DNA from: Agelas oroides
Taxonomy: Eukaryota; Porifera; Demospongiae; Agelasida; Agelasidae
NCBI GenBank assembly: GCA_949130485.1
Contig: OX422199.1
Location: forward strand, 2,718,402 to 2,782,401
Direction: 5' to 3'
Length of the DNA: 64,000 bases
Shown: piece after piece, positions 9,853 to 23,400 of the stretch
How the letters are laid out: each line of letters opens with the position of its first letter
How positions within the stretch are numbered: position 1 is the first letter of the stretch
Notes under the pieces: generated by a model
The model's input: only the letters and a program-made list of their open reading frames with translations
Told to the model about the DNA's origin: nothing
The model's database searches: none
Program-made: the position numbers and the translations under genes

Positions 9853-12635
9853 TCAGGAGAAAACCACTCTATTTGTATTTACGTAACTACTGGCAACAGA
9901 CGACTTGCATTTCTTGGGGAGCCGCAGCATTTCCAGTTTTGTGTTGTGTTTGAGAGAGTCAATTAGCCTTTGAGTGCCTTGGATCTCACCTATGGAATTG
10001 TCTTGTAAGCTAAGTACTCTCAAGGACTTGTTTTTGAGAAGCACTTCAGCAAATGCAGTGGTTCCCTTGACTCCAGTTAGATTGCCCCCTAAATGCAACT
10101 CCTGTAGTGTATCATTTGTGCAGACAGCACTCGCTAAATAACATGCTCCATCCGTGTTATGGTGTTCTAGGTCAAGGTAAGCTAAGCTCTTATTTGTCCT
10201 CAGTACAGAAGCTAGTGAGATGGTGTTCTGGAGAGAAAAATGTGAGCCCCACATGTACAGCTTCTCGAGTTTGGTGTTGTCATGAATTCCATTGATGATC
10301 AGTTGAATAGCTTCAGGTGGAAGGTTATTAAACCGGATATCAAGTTCCCTGAGGCTTCTGCATGAAAACAACAAGTCGCTCAGAGCTCGGCAGTCTTCCA
10401 CACCAATACCAGTGTTGTCCAACAACAGCTTTACGAGTGAGTTATGAGTCATTAGTGATGTCATCAGTGGAACAGTGCCCCCACGACCAATGTTAGGGTT
10501 ATGGGACAACATGAGTGTTGTCAGGTGAGGTACATGTGGAATGAGACAGGCAAGAGTTGCACAGGGTCTTGAGTCCAAATCATTGCAAAACAGATTGAGT
10601 GTTTTCAATTTGTCTATCACCTGTTTTGGAAAACTCAGTAAATGCTGCATTCCTTCAAATGTAATGTCATTCTCACTTAAGTCTATTTCAGAGATCCCTC
10701 CTGTGCAGTGGGTCTCCTTTTCCACTGCACCTCGCATCAGCATTTCCATTCCCTCATCTCCAATGCGACAGCTAATTTTCCAAGTACAGTTACTGTGAGA
10801 CACACAGTAACCCAACACATAACAGTCAGAACACGAAACTTTACTATATTGCCTATGGAGCTGAATGTCAGATGACCCTAGCAACTTAGCCGTGATCTCA
10901 TTGTCCTGTGCTTCAAATAACCAATGCAGTGTATCAAAAGTGACATCGCAGAAAACATTAGATGAGTCACCACTGTATTTCTCTACACACAATGTGTTTA
11001 GCACCTCACTTGGGTATTCATTGAACTTCCTTACTCCACTAAGAAACTGCAGCACCATGTAAAAGTGGTGTGCTTTGTGGTTGTGCATCTTTCTTTTGTG
11101 TTCCTTGTATTCCATGAAATGCTCAATCTGTTTCTCCACTGGCTGCTGTGAAAGGTGAAATGCAGCCAGATACTCTTGCACAGTCAAGTGCAGGAAGTTG
11201 TAGGAAACTGCAGTCCCTTCATCCACGTAAAGTTCTGGATAGCACTGCATCAGACCCAGGGTTTCAAGGTCGTCTGGGAGATCACTGAAAATTACTTGCT
11301 GCCCGTGAAGAATTCCTTCATATGCTATTCTGCCCAGTTCACACAGCTGTTTGTAGACATCTTGGGGCAGGTCACTGAAACTACGTAACCTCCATCTCTT
11401 GTTTTTGCCATGCAATGGGTGGTCTAGCAGGTAACGCAGGAGCAGACTGCGAACTAGGGATGAATACAGCTCTGTAATGGTCTTGGGGACTAAGGTCTTG
11501 TCTTTTCTGCTGTTTTGGTAAACTTCAACCACAATGGCAGAATTGAGAGGGATTTACATTAAGCAACTGATGTGGGGGTAACAGAGCATGTACTTCCTCA
11601 AGCCATCCAGCAGTGAGGGGTCATTGGGTATGGCATGCTCTAAGTAAGACAGAATGTTGGCTTTGGTGAATCCCAGGATCTCGACATGCTGGGATATATG
11701 TTTCTTGCATTCTCTGTGGAGGAATTCACTTGCCCAGGGGCGGCTGGTGATGAGGACTGTGGCCTCTGGTAGCTTCCTCCCTGTGATGACATCCAGGAAA
11801 ACAGAATCCTCAGTGCGCAATTTCTCGGGGAGTTCATCATATCCCTCAAACAGAAGAAGGATCCCTTTACCCTCTGAATTTTGAATCTCTTTAACTGCTG
11901 CTTCCTGGATTTGGCATTGGTGGTATCGGAAGAGGTTAGAGATTTTCTTTGCAGCTCGCACACTCCTGTCTCGAAGCCTCAGAACAACAACCAGCTGGTA
12001 CTGCTGGAGCAACTTTCCCTTCCCCCACTTGTGACAAAGTTTCCAGGCAAAGGTGGATTTTCCAACACCTGGTGCCCCCTCTACAAGGATGCACTTTGGC
12101 TGTGACCCATCTGGCAGCTGAGCAATTTGGCTAATGTCCATAGCTCGCTTTGATTTCTTGATGTCATCAATCTTCCCATGGATTTTGGCTCTCGTAAACT
12201 GATGTGCCTCTGGCTTTGTGATGTCCTCCTTTTCAATGAGGACAAGGTTGATATATCTCTTGGATTTCACTTGTGGCCATTTATCATAAATTGGTAGTTT
12301 CTCTCGTGTGTAGATAGATTTCAGGTAGGAGGCATAGGTATCAACTGCTGAGAATTGCACATCTGGGTTGAAAGGAATGGTAGACTGCAATAAAAATTGT
12401 GTACGAGGGTACTGCAATGCTGAAATTTGGTGATTGTGTTTGAAGTCAAATTGTTGCACAGTGTATTCCAAGGGTTGCAAGATGTCTGTCCTAGGTTGTT
12501 TAGCAGGTGGGGGAGATGGACAGATGCTGCAGGCACTTACAGAGGTGTCAATAGGTATAGCTGTGATAGGAGAGAGAGACAGTGGCTCAGGTTGATGCAG
12601 TGGACAATGTGGGCATGATTTTAGTGGTTTGTATA
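9853..12635 (-). pseudogene. NACHT-LRR body of an NLR gene, interrupted by one in-frame stop
   Basis: One long exon encodes the nucleotide-binding and leucine-rich parts of an NLR. Its acceptor TTTGTTTTATCAG is at 12636 and the first two bases complete a codon from the CARD exon at 15429-15738. The P-loop GAPGVGKST is at 12052-12078, the Walker B-like ILLLFEGYDELP near 11840 and sensor LITSRPWA near 11740. The reading frame meets TAA at 11554-11556, directly before IPLNSAIVVEVY, and continues in the same frame for 566 more codons (helical region, then ribonuclease-inhibitor-type LRRs). A single base change in an otherwise open frame is the simplest reading, giving a 463-residue CARD-NACHT product without LRRs. 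A recent null allele, readthrough or a sequencing error are alternatives. The rest of the exon shows no decay. Confidence 0.85.
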
Positions 12636-15428
12636 CTGATAAAACAAACACACAATAGCTGCTAATTACAATGCCTATACATTCGAGTATTGGGCCCATT
12701 TGCACGATCTCTGAAATGTTAAAAGTACCATTTGCAAAGCACACAGTTGTTCAACGCAGCAGATGTGTAAGAGCTATGTACAGAAGTCAGGAACTTTTGA
12801 ATTTCTGAATGGATGCCTAAAGCTTTGTAAATTGCATGAATGGCTTCCGCTCAAAGCTATTTTCAAAGATCATGCAAATGGGTGTACCATCCTGCAGTAT
12901 AGTAGTGTGACGGTTGAACTATATTGTATATTAATTAGAATAGAGACGATTGTCTGTCAAGATAATGAGCAAGTATTTCAGCTGTGTTGTCTGTAGTCTA
13001 GAATATTCTTAGACACACTATATAGTGCCGTGTATTTGTCATTGTGAGAGTCAGTCACAATCTCTGTCAACAACCTCTGTCACTGAGAACGCTTGTCGCG
13101 TAGCCAGTGTGAAATTCCCGAGAGCAGCGAGAACAGTACAGTAGTATCATTCTCACTGCTCCTCACACTGGAAATACAGAAAAATATGGCTGGGTCGCGA
13201 GACTAGCCATGTGTATGCTTGTCATCAATATCTTCACTCCTGGTCTCTTTCATGGTGAGATCAATGCAGTCTTAGCTTTTTACTAAGAAGTGTATGCAAA
13301 CTTTCAATTTCAGGTAATTTATCAACTTTCACCTGCTAAAAGCTGAAAGCAGGATGGTTTCAGGTGTGGGCTCTAATGGAAAGTTTCGCTCAATGAAAGC
13401 AGATTGGCCATTGACCTGGTAGCTAACACAATCCCGTACCACATTAGAGCACCATGTCTACCCCCCACGAACCCTCCAGGGGGAGCACTTTTATACCCTT
13501 TCCCTTGAGATAAAATCATTTCAATTCAATTCAATTCAATCTCCTACCGCTCTCAACCACCTATATCACTGCAAAAATGGCTGTGTTGAATCAACCTGCG
13601 GCGGTGCTCCTAGCGCGTGTTGATTCACAGAGTGCGTGTTGAAACAACATATCTAGGGCTGTTGTCGGGTTGTTTCTACCCGTTACCTAAATTCAACATG
13701 CAGGTTGCATGTTCATCTCGGCCCAACACGCACGGCCGGAAGTTGTTTTGACACGCTTGAGCATTGTTTGCACCACATGGCGCGTGTTGTTTCCGCGTCT
13801 TACATTCAACACGTGTTGTGTGTTAAAGCGGGACGTGCAACAACACGTGCCGCGTGTTGAACCGGTGAGTTAAACAACACGCACCGTGTGTTAACGCCAA
13901 GTACTGGAATATACTGACTTCATTTAAGGCATTATCTGAGAAGTGGATGAAACACAGATCTCACCTGCTGGTCATCAGGGCCTAAGAACAGTTAGCTAGA
14001 GTTGTGTCAGTTGATCCACTTTGCTGTACAGATTTTGTCATGCAAGCCTGACAAAGGTCCACATTGGATTGAAGCGTCGCTGAGATTTTACTGTTGTATA
14101 TTAAAGTTTCTGGAATATACTGCTCCGATAAATTACCTGAAGCTAAACTGGGCTGTATACAATCACATTGTTCTATTCCAACTTTGCCATGAACACGATA
14201 CAGGATTCCACTACCAGTGGACATTATTATTATTATTATTATTACTTGAAACATGCCAACAGGAGGCACAATCTTAAAGTACAAAGCTCTAGTAGTAGAT
14301 TATTGCGTCTATTAATGGTATGTCCCAACTGGCATACCTGCATGGGGGAAATGTTGGAGAAAGGAGGGGGAATCGTTGTCGGAATCTTCCCAAGGGGTTG
14401 GTACTTAGTCGGGATTGTCCCAATCCACTCAAATTGCTATATTTATTCTCTTTCAATGTGTTAAGGGGGCGGGTAAATAATTTCACAATAAATTATCTGC
14501 TATATATAAAATGTCTCATCTTACTAGTTGTGCAATCAATTACAGCCAAACTTGAAATTCAAGTACTGTATGGCAAGTACTATCTCTGTAACAAATCTTG
14601 ATACCATGCTACAGAAAACAGCGCAGAGAGCAGTGGTTGAGTTTTACAATTTTTCAGCACGTTTCACTCGCACGGTACGAGAGCCACATACTCCATTCTT
14701 GGCGAGTAGAAAGTTCAACAGTCGCTAGAGGGGGCTACGTAGAGTTTTGGTCATAAGCTGTAAAGCTTAACAGATGGCAAGTTGAAACTGTTATTGGAAA
14801 GTCACTTTTTGTAGCGTTTCGCGGTACGAACTCTCCCGGGCATTTGTTAGTCACGAATACTTTACGTTACCCCCTCGACTAACCACTGGAGAAGCTGTTT
14901 ATAGTAAAGAGAGTTGCTAAAGTTGTTTACCTGATTCACGAAGCGTCCCGAAAAAATGTACCCCTGGCCTTCTCGGTGGGTGTGGCCATTGATGTATGGC
15001 AATCGACGACATAGAAACTTCTCAGGGTTTCCTTCATGCTTTTGTCGCTTGTAGTACGGCTGTACGGCTAGGTAGCTCTTCGATATTAAGCTACTGAAGC
15101 AGCTGCTACAGTGATTTGCTTCATTCAAAAAGAAAAACCAGCTGTACAATGGTGGGCGTAAACCGGAAACAATTATTGCGCTTGTGTGTAGCTTACCCGC
15201 CACCTTAAAGAAAACTTTTAGTGAATTCCACAGATACCCACTACATACTGTGCACAACATGAGGGGGATGGTATGCAGGTTTGTGCCATTAGGACATGTC
15301 AATTCCCCTCCTTTCCTTCACCAAGCGCATGCAGGTATATGGAGGTAGGGCATACCACTGATAGGTGCATTACCAATGCTTGGTTTTTGCATTTGTTACG
15401 CATTAGTTCCCCACTGAGGCTGGCTTAC
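12636..15428. other. Long first intron of the NLR gene
   Basis: The interval joins the CARD exon to the NACHT exon with matching phase. It contains (AATTC)4 near 13530, the CGTGTTG/CAACACG cluster at 13565-13905, an (ATT)6 run at about 14224, and open frames (for example 14862-15302, -) that match nothing I recognise. Additional exons cannot be excluded. Confidence 0.55.
13565..13905. repeat. Cluster of CGTGTTG / CAACACG heptamers
   Basis: In about 340 bp, CGTGTTG or its complement CAACACG, or near variants, occurs more than ten times in both orientations, including the palindrome CAACACGTGTTG. Spacing is irregular, so it is not a simple tandem repeat. It may be a decayed foldback or a binding-site cluster. 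Confidence 0.6.
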
Positions 15429-15738
15429 CGTACATATTCTTCATTCTAGCGCAGAGGTCACTCATCGAGGGTCGCTTGGCGAGTACGGACAGAAACACGT
15501 CGAATGCCCTCGGGTCCACCGCAATCCGTGATTCCACAGCCACCAGCAAGTTCGAGGTTCTCGCGCCTCTCTCGTGCATCATGAAACTGGCGGCGTTGCG
15601 TACTGTCGGAGAGATGATGTTTTCCGCATACAACTCCCACGCCAGGACCTCAGGGTCCTGTATGGCCGTGAGCAGATTCGCTGAGTGCTTTCGGAACACC
15701 TCGTAGGGAGGATCGAAGTCTTCTCCACCGCTAGCCAT
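15429..15738 (-). CDS. CARD-like first exon of the NLR gene
   Basis: The ATG at 15738 opens 103 codons and one base before a GTAAGC donor after ATGTACG. Residues about 15-100 read as a six-helix death-fold domain of CARD type: KHSANLLTAIQDPEVLAW, then LYAENIISPTVRNA, then AFDVFLSVLAKRPSM. The pattern of a helix-1 basic start, an 'E-x-I-I-S' turn and a terminal FxxFLxxL helix is typical of CARDs. The donor phase (1) matches the acceptor of the NACHT exon at 12635, joining them as CARD-NACHT-LRR, an arrangement known for sponge NLRs. The domain would recruit adaptors or caspases after sensing. DEATH rather than CARD cannot be ruled out by eye. The start lies among GC-rich, CpG-containing sequence, and the region above it (to 15.9 kb) is likely the promoter. 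Confidence 0.8.
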
Positions 15739-16183
15739 CGTTTACATCTACGAATATCCGGCCACCACCGATCCCGTGGCGGCCTAGGTACGTATTAATA
15801 AATTACGAAGCCTTGGTACACCGCAACACCTAGTACCTACAAAACCCACGTAGGTTCTTGCTATCTATGGTCTCTGTGTACAGCATCGATCTGATTGGTC
15901 AAAACAGGGAGTTACCCACAAACCAGCTAGGTGGCATGTTGGTAAAGCTCAATGGCATGACTGAACCTTAAGTTCCTTCCGTTTCTTCACTTGTAGCGTT
16001 TGGTAACTTCATTCGCAGGCTTTCACCCAGATTTAAGCTTGCAGCCATATACTGCAAGTGATGATGGATAGCTGGGGTGAAGGGCTGGGAATGAGGTAGT
16101 TGCTTGATATATAACTGACCGCCAACCACACCTAGCTAGATAGAAACAACATAGTAATTAATCACCAGTCAGTTGTTTAGAAC

Positions 16184-16291
16184 TACTGCGCTTTGCAGGT
16201 AGGTTGTCAGCAGTTACAGTCAAAGGACTTTAATCAACCACAGATACACGCTGTCTGTTTCCTTCTGACAACCTACCTGCAAAGCGCAGTA
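16184..16291. mobile_element. 108-bp foldback with 27-bp perfect inverted ends
   Basis: The left end TACTGCGCTTTGCAGGTAGG (plus TTGTCAG) is the exact reverse complement of the right end. The loop of about 54 bp has no features. No clear target duplication. Confidence 0.8.
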
Positions 16292-16472
16292 TCCAAAAGT
16301 TGTTGAGAACAAAGCAATATTACCAAGCAAACAAAATTAACAATGACAAACAGATACAAAATAACACTAGTAATATTTACTGCTTTCTGGGGATAATTAT
16401 CAAATCATTGATCTGTTCACATGAACATTTGAGTGTTATTGAGCAAAGTACAACATTGCTATCAAATTAATG

Positions 16473-17244
16473 TCATTTTATAACACCGAATACTCTCAAG
16501 AGGACCAACACAATGATAACGACAACCAGCACCCCAGTGACCAAAAGGCATATGCAACAGATGGTCAGTTTCCGGGAGCACTTCTGCAAGGGGAGAAACA
16601 CAAAGTAGGAACTTGTGCAACTTAGCTTCGCACAATGTAGGTACATGGCATAATTATACACAACAACCTCTCTAAGGTGGACATCATATGGACCAAGTTA
16701 CATGTATGTGCCTGTTTTAGAGCGGTGTCTGTATTTCACTGCCTTCCTGGATTATACCATTATGTATTTCTGGTATTAAGTATGGCTTTGGGCTCTTGAA
16801 CACAACATGGCTGTAGGTCAGAGCTTTCCCTTGCTGTACACTGATGAGGAAGGCTAACTTGGTCCAGAGACCAATACCATGAGTACGCTAATAAGATGTC
16901 CAGTCAGCAGTTATAGTGAACAGTCTTGCAGGTGAGGTAGACAAGCATCTGTCTAACGAAGGTATTGCATACATTAATGTACAGGCACTTCTGTACAATT
17001 GGGACCTCTTATGTGAGCATCAGCTATAGACCAACCTACATGCACAGGTACATAATTATAATGTAAATATGGACTGTAGGACTCGGACAAATAATAATAA
17101 TCTACATGCAAACATAAGTATTATGAAATTTTCCAACCATGCTGGTTTTGTTGGCACTCAGACCTTATTTTTGACGGCCTTCTCTAGTTGCTTATTGCCC
17201 TGTTCCACTTGGACAGCAGCAGTCTCAACATTGGCCTCTATGTG

Positions 17245-17319
<75 letters not shown>

Positions 17320-17339
17320 CGTGCGTGTGTGTGTGCGTG

Positions 17340-17381
<42 letters not shown>

Positions 17382-17399
17382 CGTGTGTGTGTGTGCGTG

Positions 17400-17435
<36 letters not shown>

Positions 17436-20400
17436 TGTGTGTGTGTGTGAGTGTGAGTGCCCTGGTGTGTACATTAAAGCAATTCTAAACAGAAAGTAGT
17501 GTGTAATTACATGTACTTACCGATGAGCTCCCCCTGTTCATTGACCAAGGTCCCCAGATCTCGAAAGATCTCATTGATGTCCAATATATCATGCTGAAGG
17601 GACGGAGAGAGGGACAGAGGGAGGGAGGAGAGAGGGAGGGACAGAGGGAGGAGAGAGGGAGGGACAGAGGGAGGGAGGAGAGAGGGAGGAACAGAGGGAG
17701 GAGAGAGGGAGGGACAGAGGGAGGGACAGAGGGGAGGAGAGAGGGAGGGAGAGAGGGAGGGAGAGAGGGAGGGACAGAGGGGAGGAACAGAGGGGAGGAA
17801 CAGAGGGGAGGAGAGAGGGAGGGACAGAGGGGAGGAGAGAGGGAGGGACAGAGGGAGGAGGGAGAGAGAAGAGAGAGAGAGAGGGGGCAAGGGGGAGGAA
17901 GAAAGAAGAAGGAATGGAGGGAGAGATGAAAAGAGGGAAGGACAAAAGGAAGAAGAGAAAAAGGGGGAAAGAGGGAGTCAGGGGGAGGAAGAAGAGAAGA
18001 AAAGAAAAAGAGGAAAGGGAGAGGAGGCACATGTGCAGGTACAACACTACAGCAGGTAATTTCACAGTATGTTTGATCATATTGCAGATTCAGTGAATTA
18101 CTAAAGAGCCATAAAGCACGCATCAGTCAATCCTGCCCACCTCCAGTTGTCTCATGGCCACCTCCCTCTCCTCTACGAGGGCAGCATCTCCCTCCTTCTC
18201 AATAAGCCGCTGTGTCTGAAACCTCTCATCAGCACTTCGCAGACAAAACAGACATTAAATCTTATAATTTACGAACAACAGCCACACAATGGTTACATGT
18301 AGGGTTAGTTTAGGGTCGATAATGGTTATGTTCATGCCTTGCAATGACAAGCGCACATGCAATTATATACTAGGACCCCTGTACAAGTAGCCTTGTTCCC
18401 AGGCCTTCCCACTATCCTGCTTTTGATTGTGTATGTATAGGTTATACAACGAGGTGGAGGTCTCTACGGGATATACACAACCGAGTGCCGCAGGCATGAG
18501 GTTGTGTATACCGTAGAGACCGAAACCGAGTTGTATAACCGACTTGTACCATGGGGCATAGCAACGCGCTTACGTAGTAGAAGGGTATAAAAAGCGGACA
18601 GTTTGTCAATAATTTTTGCAGTACTACAAAGCTCTCTGAAAGGTGACAGAAACGCGGAACTCCTGGAAACTTCAAGCAGCAACTGCACACTTGTGAACAT
18701 GGTCATGGTGAACGAGCTCGACGATCTCATACAGAGCGCAGTTACCTGAGCCGCAGACTGTTGAGTAACCCCTGGCCCTGTGTCAAGAAAACAACAGCGA
18801 ACAAGCTACAACAGCTCACTCGAGAACATGCTCAGTTTCCTGTGTCAAGTATTAAACGAATGACTGAACGCCGAACGACAGAGGCCGCGACCTTCAATGA
18901 ACTCCGCCCTTATCAAGCACCTCCCCACGCGCGCGCGTGGTCTGGGAACGAGACAACCCAGCGTGTCGGGACCTTTCAGAATGCAGTGCCATCACTATCA
19001 CGCAAACAGCAACATTAGTCACTCATTTTTCTATTTTCACAGTGTAACAATGGTGTAAACATCTCAGTTGTTTATTGTTTACTTCTGTATACAATCTTAG
19101 CTTAATGTCTACTTACATTAGCTTGCTGTATACTCACATTGGCTTACTGTATACTCACATTGGCTTACTGTATACTCACATTAGCTTGCTGTATACTCAC
19201 ATTGGCTTGCTGTATACATGTTCAAGTTTATTGACAGTAAATGTGATTGCTTTGAACACTGTGCCCCCTGGTACAGGTGAATAAGTTAGCAGACGAGGTG
19301 AATAAGTTGGCAGACGAGGTTGGTATGAGATTTATTAACCTGATATAAAGCAATCTGATTGGTCAGAATTATCAACCATGGTACAAGAAACTAAGGATAA
19401 TGGCCTGATACATGTGAGATCGATGTAGACAGAGGGAGGGAGGGTCCCAACAAAGGAAATGTGTTTTGCCTGAACAACTACTAGTACTTCTATTTATACC
19501 GACCGTAACGCGTTATTGCAATATTACGCGGATGACCGTAATAATCACGAACGAAGCGGTCAAGACTATGTGGTGTGTACTCCGTTTTATATCTCCAGTT
19601 GTAAACCAGGTACAGACTTCTAGTAAAAAGCAATCGATAGCCTTAGGCTTTGCCTAGCTACGCTGTAGTTTTGAAGCTTACTACTGAAGTACAAGCTTGC
19701 AGATAAACGTGAACTTTTCAAACCGGAAGTCGCTATCTTTGGTATGTTCTGATACTTGTAGCTCCTCTGTTACAGCCCTGTTTCCTTTGGAATATGCAGC
19801 AAGGTTAGAGCTTTCTTTTAACTATTTGTAGCTTTTTGTTTCACCTCTGTAGCTTGTTTACTTCTTGAGATCGGTCTCGATAAAGATGGCCTCTTCGTCT
19901 GTGATAGCATCACACGCTTCGCTATGTTCAACTTCCGGCTCGTACGTACGCTATCACAACTTAAGTATGCACGATTTAGCTTCCGGTGGGTGTAATGAAT
20001 ACAGTTACCGACGGTGGAAGTCCGTAATTCACCGCTACCTTCAGAAAAACTCTTGCAAACGCAGGTATGTATTCATGACGCTAAAACGCGTCATTGGTCA
20101 TACAGGAACACTAATTTCATGATGCTAAAACGCGTCATTGGTCAGTAAAGAGTTAAAGCTACACCTTCTAGCCCTTGGACAAACACTAAACCAGTGGGGA
20201 ACAAGGTACTTGTACATGTGCATGTGTAACTTCCCAAAGTTCATTTTTCTGGCATTCATTGTTCAAACTTAAAGGCAATGTTTTAACAATGCAACGATCA
20301 ACTTTCGTCAGTTTCTTTACTGATGAAAGTGATCATAGGATCATTTAAGTATCGCAACAAAATTTCAGTGGAGAATGTCCAAAATAAAGAAGTTTGGAAA

Positions 20401-23400
20401 CTATGAACCACCACTACTATAGCCTCATACCCAGGCCGCGTGGGAGGAGAAAGACGGCCTGCTTGCGCATGCGCGACCGTTCCGCTATATTTCCGTAAAA
20501 TTGTAACGTTTACATAGATTGTCCACATGCAATAATATACGGATAAGATATTCAAAAGTAGTATATGTACAAAGCTGAAAAAAGAGCTACAACAAAACAA
20601 TGCACACCCACGCCGTTAAATTTGGCAATTGTAAGTGACCCCAATGGTGAGACTAACAAGATAACGGCGTAGCTACCCCGCTTTGTTTACGGTCAAGCAT
20701 GCAAATGACAGCACCTCATAGTGTACTGACTTACCGAAACTAGTTGGTAGCCACAAGAAAGGATCTTTGCCTTCGTATACACGGCGATTATCCTCTACAT
20801 TCATGGTAATTCAACTGGCAAACGGCTGTATCTTTCGATGATGTGGAAATATATTGGACGTATATGTATTGATTTTACCGACAATTTCCAAACATAAACG
20901 GATTCCCAGGTTTTTCTGGGAATGATCGCACATGCGCAAGCAGTTGATAACAGGCCGTCTTTCTCCTCCCATGCGGCCTGGGTACGAGGCTACCACTACT
21001 ATGATACCTGTACTACGACCCTCAAGTCAAGGTACATGTACCACACTTCCAAGTATCACAACAATGGGAAGTACACAGTATGCATGTGTACCTGTCGTGC
21101 TTGAGCAGGTGAGCCTCTTCTCTCTCTGCTTCAGGGAAGCTATTGATGGAACCCGTTTCCTGCAGAGGTGGGATGGTTAGGTAAATGTAAATGAATTCAC
21201 ATCGTTGTATTGTTGAACTTCTGTTAAGGACGGGTTCATACATACTGCATGTACATGTAGATACATGGATTGTAAATTAAATAACCCTATTCAAACCACT
21301 GTTTCTGTTAAGGTTACGAGATACGGAAATGGGCGTGGTCAGAGGTCCAAACAGAACAGCTTGCAGTGGCTGCGTGTATTAGGCTACAGCCGCAAAACAC
21401 GGAAGATGAGTCGAGAGGCACGACACAAACTTGCACAGCGACAAGCAATGAGAGATCTCTAAGGAGCGGTTGTGCACACGTGGTCAAAGTTCTCGAATTT
21501 TCCAGCCAAATTCCGCTTCCGCAAACAACAGGGAGGGACAAACCACAATGCAGAGGGACAGTTTGTAACGTTTTCGAGGGCCTGACGAAGGCTTTTTCGA
21601 AAAGTACCTCTCGCTTTTTGAGAAAGTCTGTTTTTCGCTGAACTTCACGTACCACACAATTATTAACTTTATGACAGCTGACGCTATCCTAAAAAGCTCT
21701 CCGTCACGCCCTGTGTTATCCATTTATAGCACTTTGGACGTCAAACCGCTTCATATACATCGCTGCTGAACTCTATATTTGGCTGGAAAAAATACACCTC
21801 TAATCACGGCTGTTTCAAGTGAAAATTGTAATGTGCGTAACATAAATTTAGAATATACGTCAAGTACGCGCACGTGAGCAAGCGGTATCCCGTAACCTTA
21901 AGAGTGGGGTTCATACACGCTTCTACACTGTAGCTGCACAAATATCTGATGCATATACGAATGCATCTACATGTACAAAGCACTGCCATTTACGGAAGCT
22001 TGGCGATACAGCACTTCCAACACACACAGAATGCATGTAATATCCAGTTTGTACTCAGGACTACCACATACATGTGTATTACTTTCCGCAAGGCAACGCA
22101 TCTATGAATATCATTATTTTAAAGTTCAAAATGACTTCCTCAAGTACACGTAAGTAGGGACAAAATAATAGCATTGCACAACAATACTTTCAGAGTTGTG
22201 ATTTAATGTGTATATACTATTACCGTGCCACCCATGTGATATACTACCTCTCACTCGGGCTCGCCCCATGATACTTTGCATCTACACTAGTTAACTTCGG
22301 TATATTTACAACCTAGCTACATGTTGTATCATGGCAGTACACTTGCTAGCTTACCGCCCGACTCAGGGATGCAGTCCTGGCTCGAGTGAGCATATCCTGC
22401 TCAAGATCAGCAGTGGCCTGGGAGGACAGAGAGATCATAGTAAATGATACCATGTATTACAAAGAGTTTATTACAGTAATAAACTCTTGGTATTACATAT
22501 ACACATACATGTACGTTGATCACTGCATGTGATTGGTTTCCTATTGCTGTAGCAGTTAGCCTCATTCCCAAAGTTCCTCTCCAGCTATTGACATGTACTG
22601 TATGACAAACACAAGGCTGGGGAGCAGCCTGGGAACAAGGCTAAGTACACGTAGCAGAACCATTCAGTACATATGCCACAGGAAGGAAATGAGCGCGTGA
22701 ATAACAGTGAGGTACACTTTTTATTTAGAATTACACAGTGACTACACGCAAACCAGCGTGCTTATAATAGCAAATATGTGCTTATAAGTGAAATGTACAT
22801 GGGTATGGTATGCTAGGAGCCTGGGAACAAGATTAAGTGCATGTAGTAGTACCATTCAACCACATTTTCAATTTCCCTCCAATATACATGCACTTTGATT
22901 TATACATGTACATTGTTATGTGTGGATCAACAGTTAATGGCAATTAACAACACTAACCAGTTTGAACCGTGCAGTATATGATTTATACAGCTTTGTTGCA
23001 CATCATAATACAATTTTCTAATGCAACAAATGTCATGTTGCACCGGAAGTCATGTTGCACACAAGGTGTGCGCTGAAGCAATGGAGGACGGTGAATTGGC
23101 GAGTAGCTACCCCCAAAACGGTACGAGATTAGCGACTAACCTGGAATTGCAGTGCATGTCGGACCACATGGCGTAGGCGCCTTCCACACACTGTTTCCGC
23201 GACTGTTCTCGATGGAATAACCAGTGAAGACGTACGGCCTTCTCTCTGACGGATTGTTGTGAAAGGAAAATAATAGTGCCACTCTTACTCCGCGTTCTTG
23301 GCCTATTTCTGGAAGCGTGAATGGCAGTGGATGGCGGACTGGGTGCAAAGTACGTCGGAAACGAAGCGCCTTCTGTACTCGAACCCGGAGAATTACCAGT

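Noticed and set aside
14862..15302. Minus-strand open frame of 146 codons in the NLR intron
   Set aside because: No domain recognised. The CARD exon already joins the NACHT exon in phase, so no extra exon is needed.
17069..18123. Cys/Val-, His/Thr-, Pro/Ser/Leu- and Gly/Arg/Glu-rich open frames
   Set aside because: These are translations of GT, CA and GGGA repeats. The same applies at 24647-25271, 25234-26246, 27660-27983, 55737-56273 and 62467-62957 (apart from the possible exon noted).
23136..23348. Minus-strand frame ending TAIPG at a GTTAGT site
   Set aside because: It looks mildly protein-like but lies in a syntaxin intron whose flanking exons already join in phase, and nothing recognisable is encoded.
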